Assembly: GCA_016748015.1 (NCBI GenBank)
Contig: JAAOMT010000127.1
Coordinates: 1 to 64,000 of the forward strand
Origin: Geosiphon pyriformis
Lineage: Eukaryota; Glomeromycota; Glomeromycetes; Archaeosporales; Geosiphonaceae
Reading direction: 5' to 3'
Length of the DNA stretch: 64,000 bases
This document shows, piece by piece, positions 1 to 9,754 of the stretch. Every line of letters starts with the position of its first letter. The stretch's first letter is position 1. The position numbers and the translations under genes are program-made. The notes beneath the pieces were generated by a model that was not told where the DNA came from, made no database searches, and saw only the letters and a list, made by a program, of their open reading frames with translations.

Positions 1-469
1 TAAGTGTTTGGCAGTTGTTTTTGGTAGTATTGGAGTATTTGGGGTGGTTTTTGAGTATTGCTTCAATTTGTGTTTGCCTTTGTTGCTTGTTTCTGTTTCC
101 AATTCAAAATCAATAGAGTATTGAGACTGCACTGGATATGTTTCTTCACAGTACTTGATAATGTTAAAATTAAGTTCTTGAAAGTAAGTGGCAAGTGTTT
201 CACTGTTAAGGTCTTCAGTTTCCAACTGTGAATAGTGTGCTAAATTATTGTAAAGATTGCTTCTAACTTCCGAGATATTGTAATTTCCAAAAAGATAATT
301 GTTGATGCAGTTTTCAATGTATTGGTATACTGATTTCTTGACAACTTCAATTCCGTCTGGAATGTTGAATCTTTGCTTGCAGTGGGTGTAAATTGATTGG
401 TAATATTCTAGAGTTGTTGCATCTGGTGTAGTCACTACTTTGAAGTTGTTTTGCTGTGTTGTTTCCATG
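1..469 (-). CDS. Gag N-terminal region, B-type Ty3/Gypsy (partial at window edge)
   Basis: Reading leftward from an ATG at 469, the frame is open for 156 codons to the window edge. The product starts METTQQNNF and has a hydrophilic, mostly helical look (KKSVYQYIENCINNYL, NISEVRSNLYNNLAHY). The same protein is encoded from 30901 in the plus-strand copy, which has a one-base indel about ten codons after its ATG and a four-residue deletion relative to this one. By position directly after the LTR this is the capsid-precursor (Gag) N-terminus. No catalytic motif is expected. Complete frame and ATG make this the best-preserved retroelement frame in the window. Confidence 0.75.
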
Positions 470-482
470 GAAAAGCACCAAA

Positions 483-1472
483 TGTTACCAGAGGTTTTTG
501 GTCTCTTTTCTTGAATGTTGTTGATGTTGATTTGCTGTGAATTCACGTTTTCAGAAAGTAGTTGAACCTCCAGTAACTGAATTTATCTTCAAATTATCTC
601 CTATAATTTGAACTGCTGGGCTTATAAGTGGAATGACCAATTTCATGCCAATTACTTTATGTAGTTACATTGTAGTAAATGTCAACTTTTTCCCAGAAAT
701 TGCTTGTCTGGAAGCTCACTAAAAATATATAATTACTTTGCTGTGAAAGTCAACTCTTCTACAAGAATTCTCGTCTGTAGGCTACCCAAATGATTTATAA
801 TAAGAAAAGAAAGAGAATAAAAGAAATGTAAAAGAAAAAGTAAAACTGATGATTTATGGAAGTCGTTTTGGATCCAGACCTGAAAGTGCTTTAACAGTTT
901 ACTGAAATTGGTAGCTAGTCAATTTCAAACTGTTAGCAGGAATTGGTTAATTTCAAGGAAAATAATTTAAGAATTTGGTTTTTCGAATTATTTGATATTT
1001 ATTTGTATTTTTGGGTGTAAAAGATTATTCTAATTGTTTTAAATCTGAAGTAAGATACATTTTCTCGAAGAGAAAAGCTCTTCTTTTATACAACTTGTCA
1101 TAACACTATTCTATGAACTCAAACTTTGCTATTTTCTACAATTTTGTTGAACTAAAGATACATTTTGGCAAACTACAAGTTATTTCTATAAACTATTAGA
1201 TATTTCAGTGAACTATTAATTATTTTGGTGAATTTCTACAAATTTTTGGTGAACTTTTTGAATGTTACATAGTTCAGAGTATTGCATGATTGATCATTGC
1301 AATTAGGTTATATTTGTGTTATGTACAAATTGGGTTATTAATTAAATGATAATTTCGGATATTTTGCTAATGTAATAAGTGATAATTTGAAACGATAATA
1401 TATGCTAATTAATGATAAAATTTATAAGAGTAATTTCATGCTAAACAATATCTCTAATTTTGTCTGGTAACA
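483..1472 (-). repeat. 5' LTR of the minus-strand B-type element
   Basis: 990-bp LTR. Read on the minus strand it starts TGTTACCAG and ends CTGGTAACA, a 9-bp terminal inverted repeat, and matches the LTRs at 29876-30886 and 38769-39759. It includes the repeated GAA-ATT-type units seen in the other copies. The primer-binding region (TTGGTGCTTT) follows immediately on the gag side. Confidence 0.85.
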
Positions 1473-2832
1473 GTGTCCCAAGTAGGTGGTAACTGCTTCT
1501 GTGTCCCCTTGTTTTAGGGTGGTGAAAGTACTTGCCAGGTGGTTGATGCTATTATTATCACTAAAATATCTTAGGAATTCTATTTTAAATGCATTAAAAT
1601 TTTGGAGTTTCTGGGCCAAGCTATAATACCATAAGTTGGCAGTATCCTTTAAGAAATATGGGATGACTTGTATAATTTTTGTGTCATTCCAATTATTTGC
1701 AGTAATGGCTTTGACGACGTCATTGATCCATATCTGGGTGTCGTCTTCTTTACTGGTAAACTTCTCAAGTTTTGCAATTGATACAAAAGCCATTGGCATG
1801 ATCAGTTGCTGTTGTTGTATTAGTGGTTGAAGCAGTTGTTGTGGTTGCTGAACCAGTTGCTGGATAAGTTGCTGTAGTGGTGGCTGTTAAAGAAGTATTT
1901 GCTGCTGTTGAATTGGTTTGATAATCAGTTCAATTGGTGGCTAATTGATGACAATATTTGAAGATAAGTTTTATTGATTAATTAAGTCAGGGTTTCGGTT
2001 ATTTTGATTTGGCAAAGTTTTGATTTGGCAGAGTTTCGATTTTTGGATCTTCTAGATTTTGATTTTGCTGAGTCTGAAAATTTGGGGTCCCAATATCCAG
2101 GTTCTCAATAATCAGGTTCTGGTAAGTAAATTCTTGATCTTCAGATTTTTTTTCCTCTTCTTCTTCTTGTTCTTTTTCCGATTCAGTTGGTTCCCATGGA
2201 TCAGTAATTCCAAAATCTGGTTGAGGTGGTGGTGATCAAATTCTTGATGGCATTGGTGATCTTGATTTGAATTCCTTGAAGTATGCATCATATGGTCCTA
2301 ATAAATCTTTTTTTCTTTGTTTACTTTGGAATGAAAATTGTCCAAATGTTAATGTTGCGTTTGATGTAGATGCACCTACTGATGCAATATTGATAGTGCT
2401 TTCAGGAGTATAATGATATGATGGATTTGTAGGTAATTCAATTCTGTGTTTCTTCTAAGTGGGTGGTTGGATCTGTTGAGGTGTTATTGCTGGTGTTTGT
2501 AATTTTTTTTTGCCTTTATTGGCATAAGTGATTGGGTAGCTTTGTTGTGTATGATGTTCAATTTCTTTATTAATCTCAGTGATGATAGATACAAAATTAT
2601 AATTTGTTGGTAAGCTGGTGTTTTGGATTAATTTGTGGTAAAAAGTTTCTCTCACTGATTCAGTGTTTACTGGTGTTCTTAACAAATAGGCAATTTTTTC
2701 ATTGACATAGAAATTGAAGGCTAATTTTGCTGATATCTGATTGTGGTTCAATTCCAAGTGTTGACAGTAGTGTTGAAATAAGGATTTCATGAATCCTAAA
2801 TGGTTTGCTCCTATACTTTTTGATTTTGCCAC
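1473..2832 (-). pseudogene. Broken gag of the truncated C-type element
   Basis: Two stretches match the gag of element C: an N-terminal block (GANHLGFMKSLFQHYC, 2832-2455) and a Retrotrans_gag-like block (AKLEKFTSKEDDTQIWINDV to TTYLG, 1799-1473). A TAG follows the QPPT motif; element C has a TGA at the same codon, so both may derive from TGG. Other stops and frame changes lie between the blocks. No AUG is visible in frame; the block opens at a GTG. The frame ends abruptly at the inserted LTR. Confidence 0.7.
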
Positions 2833-2873
2833 TGTTGATTTATTTGTTGGTGCTAGTTCTCTGTAGGATTATA

Positions 2874-2890
2874 CCTCACAGAAAGCACCA
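2874..2890 (-). other. Putative primer-binding site
   Basis: On the minus strand TGGTGCTTTCTGTGAGG lies two bases after the LTR end. The same 17 bases occur at 5409-5425 in element A and with one change at 16498-16514 in element C. TGG at its start fits pairing with a tRNA CCA end. I cannot assign the tRNA. Confidence 0.7.
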
Positions 2891-2892
2891 AA

Positions 2893-3759
2893 TGTTACAG
2901 GTGATTAATTGGTTGTTGAAGTAAATAACAAACTCATAACTTGGTGTTCAAGACTGTTGTTGATGATGGCAATCTAAAGGTGTGTTTATCTGAAGGTTTT
3001 GTTGTGGAGTTCTTTGTATAATGAACAGAGATTCAATGGTAATAGTTTTATCCATAGCTTCCTGAAACCACAGTTTTGTCAATTTCTTTTTTAACATAAT
3101 GGCTGGTGTTTCTCCTGGTAAGCTAACCTCAATCAAGTGTCCTACTCTTATTTCTGGGTCTTTTACCAGTGCTATATTCTGACATCAGTACCCCACATGT
3201 TAATCCTCAATAGAGTTAGTAATAACAACAATTAAGACAAGAAAATAAAAGAAATGACATAAAGAAATGAGCCAAGGCAATACACAAGTTAGTATCTGTT
3301 AATAGCCGTGATCAAGAGCTATTGTTTCAGTGTAATTAAGTATCATTTACTATCAACATGAAGTGTTGATAGTGAAGAGTGGATTTGGATGATAAATAAT
3401 TTATTTATTCAATATTTGTGAATGGAAGATTTCTAACTAAAGAATTCTGCTTTTTCTACATCTAATACTACCACTATATATACATAATTAATGTTCTACA
3501 AGATTGCTCACATTTCCGAGTGATGTGCTATGATTTTTTAAGCAATGCTCACATTGTTAAGTAATGTGCTCTAATTTTCTAACATTGCTCTACATTGCTG
3601 AACAATATGCCATGTTTTCTGATATTGTTCCACATTGCTGAGCAATGTGCCATGATTTTTGACATTGCTCCACATTGTTAAGCAATGTGCTCACATGCTA
3701 AATACTATTTTCTTATTGGTCTGCTATTTTCTATATCTGTTTTCTTTTTATAAGTAACA
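2893..3759 (-). repeat. 5' LTR of the truncated C-type element
   Basis: 867 bp, starting TGTTAC and ending GTAACA on the minus strand. Its downstream half matches element C's LTR, including the coding-looking stretch around IESLFIIQ. Its upstream half (about 3500-3700) holds several imperfect copies of a palindromic unit of the type GCACATTGCT..AGCAATGTGC, which is not found in the other LTR families. Confidence 0.8.
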
Positions 3760-4009
3760 CCACAAAACTTAGTCCAAATAACCAGAAACCAAAGATTAAG
3801 AATTATTCACACACAACAGAACTGAAGATTAGCAATAGTTATGTACTAACTAATTCTCAGTTCCTTAAATCAGACATCTAATATTATAAGTAATTTCAAA
3901 TAATTCTATAAGTACTACCAAGACCTAGCACTAACTAGGAAAAACAAAGCAAAAACTAAAACAATTAAATACAAAACTCTGTAAACATTGCTTAATTCTC
4001 AATGACTTC
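3760..4009. other. Short AT-rich stretch between two retroelement remnants
   Basis: No gene seen. It separates the truncated minus-strand element from the relic that starts near 4010, and may itself be eroded retroelement sequence. Confidence 0.4.
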
Positions 4010-4436
4010 GAATATTGTGATGATTGTATCCTTATTCATAATTGTTATTATATATAATTTATTTAATTTCCAAAGAAAAAAAACCAATTAATAAATGTAC
4101 TTTAGAATCAGAATCAAAATTTAATTGCAATTCAGACTCTAATAATAACAATAACAACAACAGTTTTAATATTATTTACCATAACAATAATAACAATAAT
4201 AATTTAAACTTTAATTACAATCTTAAACAATATATTGTGCTTTTAGATTTTTCAAAGAAGCAAAAACTTAAATGGTTTAATGATAATAATAAAAATATTA
4301 TACTAAAACATATATATAATACTGATGTAAAGTTTGATCTTAGATATTCCAAAAAAACTGCTATTAGATTGGAATCTTATTTGTGTACCAGTATAGATTT
4401 AAAAAATTTAGAAAATCTTAACAGAGCTTAATATTA
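4010..4436 (+). pseudogene. Relic C-type pol fragment (zinc ribbon / dUTPase start) with a large internal deletion
   Basis: The open stretch lines up with element C at about 20250-20690: a Cys-rich segment, a KKPIN-C-ESESK segment, a long Asn-rich run, a QYIVLLDFSKKQKLKWF block and then the dUTPase start (DVKFDLRYSKKTAIRLE, CTSIDLK). It then jumps to an NLNRA-stop ending that matches the end of the third ORF of elements B and C, so about 4 kb has been lost by internal deletion. Codons are extremely A/T-rich compared with element C. It keeps the frame through TAIRLE, where element C has lost a base, which identifies that change in C as a deletion. Confidence 0.7.
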
Positions 4437-4450
4437 AAAGTAGAAAATAA

Positions 4451-4676
4451 TATTACTTATAGAAATTAAGAATTATAATAATAGATAAAATAATCAATCA
4501 AAAATAAACATAGTAAAAAGAGAAATTTCAAGATTTTTTTGAAAAATTATAGGATTTCAGAATCTCAAAATTCCAGAATTTTTCTTAAAAAATTGTAGAA
4601 TTGCAGAATTGCAGAATTTTTTTAAAGAAATTGAAAGATTTTAAGAAATTTTATATAATATAATTTATTTATATAT
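4451..4676 (+). repeat. Relic C-type 3' LTR, left half (split by element A)
   Basis: The sequence before it (AATATTAAAAG..GAAAATAA) and the LTR start match element C's 3' junction at 24919-24960, with TG eroded to TA. The repeated AGAATT(G/C)CAGAAT-type units follow, heavily AT-shifted. It is interrupted at 4676 by element A and resumes at 12414. ATAT flanks element A on both sides as a 4-bp target duplication. Confidence 0.65.
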
Positions 4677-5402
4677 TGTTACGGTTGAAACACATAGTTT
4701 TTATTAATTATTACATGTATTAGCCAATGATGTCATATAATTAGCCATCCTATTTTTAGATAGTGATCATTAACCTGATCAATGACCTGACCGTTGACCT
4801 GATTATTGACCTGATCAATGACCTGATCATTGACCTGATCGTTGATCTGATCATTGACCTGATCATTGACCTAGTCGTTGACCACTTTAGACAGCTATAT
4901 AAGCAATGATTCCCTTAGCTGTAGAAAGACATGATCAAAGTAACGAAATAAACAATATTAATTACTTCCTCTCATAATCGCTTATTCCTCTTTCCTTACC
5001 TTCAAGTATCTACTTGTTGGCATTCACATACCTTATCTTTTCCTCTTCTTGATTTGTATTTGTTAGAATTAGCCTGAGAAGCAATTGGCTTGCTCTTGTA
5101 ATTCATTGAATAAAGAAACAATTAAAAAGTACAATGATACCTGTTATTGATTCTAAGAATCGCTGAGTTGAGGCATAGAATAATAGCAGCAGTGTTATCT
5201 TGTTGACAATCATGGACTATTTTTTTACCTTCAGATTTAAGAAAAAATTAGCGACTGTGATTTTTATGAGACTGATCATGCACATTGAATTCCTACTTAT
5301 TCAATTTGCTTCCTTATTGTAATTCCTTCTTTGTTTATTTCTATCACCATACAATACTGTTCTCCCTTGCTATCTGTTAGCTTGTTACTCCAACCCATAA
5401 CA
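4677..5402 (+). repeat. Element A 5' LTR
   Basis: 726 bp, starting TGTTACGG and ending ATAACA. It matches the 3' LTR (678 bp). The 48-bp difference equals four extra 12-bp repeat units at 4774-4881. Confidence 0.9.
4774..4881 (+). repeat. U3 tandem repeat, 9 x 12 bp
   Basis: Nine consecutive variants of CCTGATCATTGA, most holding the palindrome TGATCA or a near version. The 3' LTR has five units (11833-11892). Such repeats in U3 are often protein-binding or enhancer arrays; that role is inference here. Confidence 0.85.
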
Positions 5403-5408
5403 TAAAAG

Positions 5409-5425
5409 TGGTGCTTTCTGTGAGG
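5409..5425 (+). other. Element A putative primer-binding site
   Basis: TGGTGCTTTCTGTGAGG starts six bases after the 5' LTR and is identical to the site at 2874-2890 on the minus strand, although the LTRs differ. Confidence 0.7.
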
Positions 5426-5454
5426 TTGTCAAAATTCACTTATTCCCTCATTGT

Positions 5455-7008
5455 ATAGGTGATTACTCATATCTGCCACAGCAATCAGAAGAACACTTTG
5501 CAGCACACAACAGAAATGACCAAAGTTTCATTGAACTTAATCCTCTGCCTTTCTGCTTAATCTGCTTCCCCTTTGAAGAACAATCCAGTAGACAATTCCA
5601 AGACTTTTGGAACTGGTTCCTGAATGAGCATTCAGCTGAAACCTACACAGCTTATACAACCTATTACTTTGACCAAGCTTATTTTGAAAACGACTTTAAA
5701 GAAAGAAACAACAGTATCAATCAGCTCTTATATTCTGCAATCTTTGAACAACAGCCCCCTGATTTCGAATATCTGAACCATCAAATTCACATTTGGATTG
5801 CTGCCCATCAAGCAACTGAAACTCCCTTTGAAACAGAAGAAGAAAGCTACCAAACTGTCCCTGTTTTTGATCTTTTATCAAGTAAATTAGACTCGTCTAC
5901 ACAAACAGTTACTCCTAAACCAATGGCTAATGACCCCATGCAAGCAAACATTCTGGCCGCCCTCCAAGGTATACAAACTGCTTTAGGGTGAAGAAACAAC
6001 ACCCCAATATCATTATTTAGAGGTGATGCACAAGATCCAATTGAATGGTTGGATGACTTTGAAAGAGCTGCTATAGCCAATCAATATAACAATAAGTACA
6101 AGTTCCAAATTGTTGGTGGCTACCTTCAAGAATCTCCTGCTACCTGGTTCTCACAAGAAACAGATGCCAATGCCCAGCAAAGAATTGTTAAATGGACACC
6201 AACAAATGTGAGAGAAATCAACACTTCTCTCACTACCCAGTTTGAAAACAAGTTCAGAACTCCAATATTAATATCAAAATGGCATATGGAATTGGAAAGA
6301 AGAACCCAAAGTCCTGGTGAAGTTGTAACCAAATATGCCAAAGCAATCAGAAAGTTAATCAAACGAGTAGACACTGGAAGAAATTGGACAGAAGAGCAAA
6401 AAATTCACTCCTTTACAAAAGGATTGAGAACTGATCTATCGTATGCTCTTTGGCCCCTCCTGGCCCTGAAAGATAATCTCACCATGGATATGGCCATTGA
6501 ATTAGCACAAAGAATTAAAGACAACCAAAGGATGCACTTGGGATCCACACTACCAGTTTTTGCTCCTGTTCCTGTCATGGCTCCTGCTCCTCAAATGGCT
6601 GCTACTTTTTTTGCCACTCACACTCAAGATCCAAATGAACAGTTAATAGACAGACTTACAGCAAATTTTGCTCGGTTATTAGAACCCTTAGCCCAAGCAG
6701 TCAGAGAAAATTAGCAACCACAAAGATCCAGATTTGAACCACGCTTCAATCAGCCCCAGCAACCACCTTATCAAAGACAACAAAATTGTGGCCCACCTGT
6801 ATGCTATCACTGTGGATTAACTGGACACTTTTCAAGAGATTGCAACAATTCTCCACTGCCTTCACCAGTCCCCAGAAACAATGATGCTCAGAACAACAGG
6901 ATCAACAACAACAATGTGCTCAACCAAAGACCCAATCATGCCAACATCAATTTCTTTGGAGAGGATCCTCTAGTTGAAGCCACTGTTTATCAGCCTTTAA
7001 ACTGGTAG
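5455..7008 (+). pseudogene. Element A gag (matrix/capsid region plus zinc knuckle), broken
   Basis: One frame runs from just after the LTR to a TAG at 7006, interrupted by TGA at 5989 and TAG at 6712. No in-frame ATG is seen near the start; ATA-GGT-GAT near 5455 may be an eroded start. The middle has a Retrotrans_gag-type domain (PIEWLDDFERAA, WFSQET, EVVTKYAKAIRKL, FTKGLRTDL). A CCHC zinc knuckle (C-YH-C-GLTG-H-FSRD-C) lies at 6802-6843. Gag packages the RNA in virus-like particles. The end overlaps the pol frame by 31 nt and contains the slippery site. Confidence 0.85.
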
Positions 7009-7033
7009 GCGCACCTCCAAAGGGTGAGAGTGC
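6996..7033 (+). promoter_or_regulatory. Programmed -1 ribosomal frameshift signal between gag and pol
   Basis: TTTAAAC (6996-7002) sits in gag phase as T-TTA-AAC, the X-XXY-YYZ form of a -1 slippery heptamer. The gag stop TAG is at 7006, one codon later. After an 8-nt spacer, 7011-7017 (GCACCTC) can pair with 7026-7033 (GAG-A-GTGC, one bulged base), a 7-bp stem with an 8-nt loop. The -1 frame is open from 6978 and leads directly into the protease ORF (after the site: LVGAPPKGES). All standard parts are present; function is inferred. Confidence 0.8.
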
Positions 7034-9689
7034 AAGCCAACCAGAAGAAAACCTTTTTTATGCTTTTAACTTAACTGATGATGACCATGACATGGATGAA
7101 TTAGCAATCAACCCCTCTGAATTCACAAGAAAGAAAAAGAAAGCCAAAGTTGATTTTGTTCTAGACCCCAATAAAGCTTCTACATCAACTGCTGACAACA
7201 ATAAGCCCCCAAAAGCCAAAGTTTTCAAGAACCCTCCAAAGTTGAAACCCCCAGAAATAGTACAAAAATCCAGTCCCTATTCTGTTGTTAAAGACCTTAT
7301 GGAAACCCCAGCACATATTATCTTTGGCCAATTGATGACCCATCCACAATTCAGAAAAGATCTTCGCAAATCCCTAATTCCAAAGAAAAAGACACCCAAA
7401 ACCAACAAACACTCTCACCAAGCTGGACTTGTTGACAATAGCAATGTCACTCCTCTAATTTGTAAAGCCCAAGTGGCTGGCTACTTCATCGATTTGATCC
7501 TAGACAGTGGATCATCTGTTAATGTTATTGCCAAACACTTTCTTGAAGCAATTGGCAGAAAAATTGATGAACCATCCACATGACCAATGACCAATGTGCA
7601 TGGTGATAAGAAGAAAGGGCTTGGCATAGCCAAAGCTATTCCTGTCCACATCAATGGCATTAGCATTGAAACTGACATGGAAGTGTCTGAAGCAAAAGAA
7701 TACACCATCATTGTTGGCAATGAATGGCTCAAGAAAGCAAAGGCTTTGCTTGATTATGAACTTTGTGAACTAACCATCAGATGTGGTGAAAAACCCATTG
7801 TGGTTAAGTGTCACCATTGGACAACTCCCCCAGTACCCAAGCAGAGCCCAAAAGAAAATGAATCAGATGAATCAGATGATGAAGAAAGTGAGAAAAAAAA
7901 AGAACAAAAAGAACAAGAAGAAACTGCTGAACTCGTCTATACCATTTTCACTAGTAATAGCAAACCACTAGATAATGTCAAGGCAAATAAAGAAGGAATT
8001 ATTGTCAATGGCAAGCTGATCTGCTGGGCTTATTATGATATGCTCAGAAGAACCTTTGACAGAAAGCCAGATAAGAAAGCCAAATACAGTTATTGATAGC
8101 ATGGTCCTTGTGCCTGGTGCTGGTGCGACAAACCATTGTATTCTTCTAGCAATGAATGCATGTCCTGCCTGATCTATTACAAAGATTGGAAACCAATCAG
8201 CTTGATACCCCAAGAGGAAATAAAAAAAGTCCAAAAGTCCTTTGAAAACAAACCACCTGAAATCCAATCACTGGTTGTAGAACAAAGAGAACTCTCTCCA
8301 GAAGAAAGAAAAGTAGACATTGAAAACCTGCTGGCTAAAAACAGCCCAGTTATCTCAAAAGAAGGTGAATCTCCTAGATGTACACATGTGATACAACACA
8401 CCATCATTACCAAAAAAACTCGCCTCATTCATTTGAAGCCTTATCAATTCAACCGACACAATGATGAGTTTATCAAAAAGGAAATAACCTGAATGAAAAC
8501 CCTTGGATTCATACAGGAAACCAAGAGTGAATGGGCATTCTCAGTTGTAGTGGTATCCAAGAAAGGAGGAACCTTACGCTTTTGTGTTGACTATCACCAA
8601 TTAAATGCCATTACTGAAAAAGACATGTACCCATTTCCCAAGATTGATGCAATGCTAGACCAATTCCATGGTACTGCTTTCTTCTCAACCATTGACTTAA
8701 CTGCTGGATTCTGGCAAGTAGAGATGGATCCAGAAAGCAGAAAGAAAACTGCCTTTATTACCAAGTATGGTACCTACAAATTTACAGTCATGCCTTTTGG
8801 TCTCACAAATGCTCCTCCCACATTTCAACACTTAATGGACAAAGTATTTAAATCAGTAAAAAAAAACTTTGTTCTAGTCTACTTGGATGACATAATGGTA
8901 TACTCAAAAACCTGGAATGAACACCTTGAACATTTGCAAAAAGTTTTTGACCTCCTTAGAAATACTGGTCTCAAGATCAATTCAATCAAATCATTCTTTG
9001 GACGTCAATCCACCCAGTTCCTTGGCCATCTTATTACAAAAGATGAAATCTTCCCTGATCCAGCCAAAATTGAAAAAGTTCAAAACATTAGACAACCAAT
9101 GAATGTTCATGAACTATACTCTTTTCTTGGTTTGGCCTTTTATTATCACAAGTTTGTCAAGAATTTCTCCAAAATTGCTGCTCCTCTCAATTAGCTACTT
9201 AGGAAAAACATCAATTATCATTGGGGCACTCATCAACAAAGAGCATTTGAAATTCTGAAGGAAAAACTGGTTACAGAACCCATTCTCATGCAACCTAATT
9301 TGAATCAATCTTTTATCCTCCACACTAATGCATCTGGCTATGAACTTGGTGCTGTTCTTTCCCAAAAAGATAAAGATAACAGAGAACATGCCGTAGCATA
9401 TGCCAGTAGAACTTTCACACCAGCAGAAAGAAACTACTCAGTTACTAAGCAGGAATGCTTAGCAGTAGTTTGGGCTACCAGCTACTGGGACAAATATCTT
9501 AAGGGTGTGAAATTTTTGGTGGTAACAGATCACCAAGCTTTGGTTTGGCTACACAACAAAAGAAACCTAGAACATAAACGGATAACTCGCTAGATACTCC
9601 ACTTGGACAAATTTGACTATGACATTCAACACTGCAAAGGAGCTAATTATCAAAATGCCGACACTCTCTCCAGACTTACCATCCAGTGA
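7005..9689 (+). pseudogene. Element A pol: aspartic protease, reverse transcriptase, RNase H (broken)
   Basis: One frame with stops at 7581, 8094 (double), 8490, 9192 and 9591. The protease has the LDSGSS active-site motif near 7500. A Cys-rich patch follows (C-AW-C-W-C, then C-MS-C, about 8103-8168). RT shows FCVDYHQLNAIT, FSTIDLTAGFWQV, MPFGLTNAP and the catalytic YLDD intact at 8880-8891. RNase H has HTNASGYELGAVL, so the first Asp is now Asn; E and later motifs are recognisable. It ends ADTLSRLTIQ followed by TGA TAG TAA. Stops fit CAG-to-TAG, CGA-to-TGA and TGG-to-stop changes. Confidence 0.85.
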
Positions 9690-9754
9690 TAGTAAAACCC
9701 TCTCAAACCAAACCAACTTAATTATTTGTAACTCCCCCACAAACAAACACGATA

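Larger units (their letters stand above)
1..1472 (-). mobile_element. Ty3/Gypsy LTR retrotransposon (B-type family), 5' part only
   Basis: This is the 5' end of a minus-strand element: LTR, primer-binding region and gag, with the rest beyond the left edge. Its LTR and gag closely match the plus-strand element at 29876-39759, so it is a second copy of that family. It interrupts the gag of another minus-strand element; the broken frame stops at base 1473. The visible gag has no stop codon, unlike every other element here, so this may be the youngest copy in the window. Confidence 0.85.
1473..3759 (-). mobile_element. Ty3/Gypsy retrotransposon (C-type relative), truncated 5' part
   Basis: A minus-strand 5' LTR (2893-3759), primer-binding site and gag portion related to the plus-strand element at 15656-25801. 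The gag is cut in the middle of a conserved stretch (TTYLG) by the B-type LTR at 1472, so the remainder must lie left of the window or be lost. Its U3 differs from element C, so it is a related subfamily rather than the same one. Confidence 0.8.

Noticed and set aside
6126-6374. Minus-strand frame with membrane-like residues inside element A gag
   Set aside because: Antisense of a clear gag domain.
9690-9754. Gap between RNase H and integrase as a spliced intron
   Set aside because: No AG acceptor in the gap of element A after its first bases, and the gap length is the same in three families while splice-like sequences are not.
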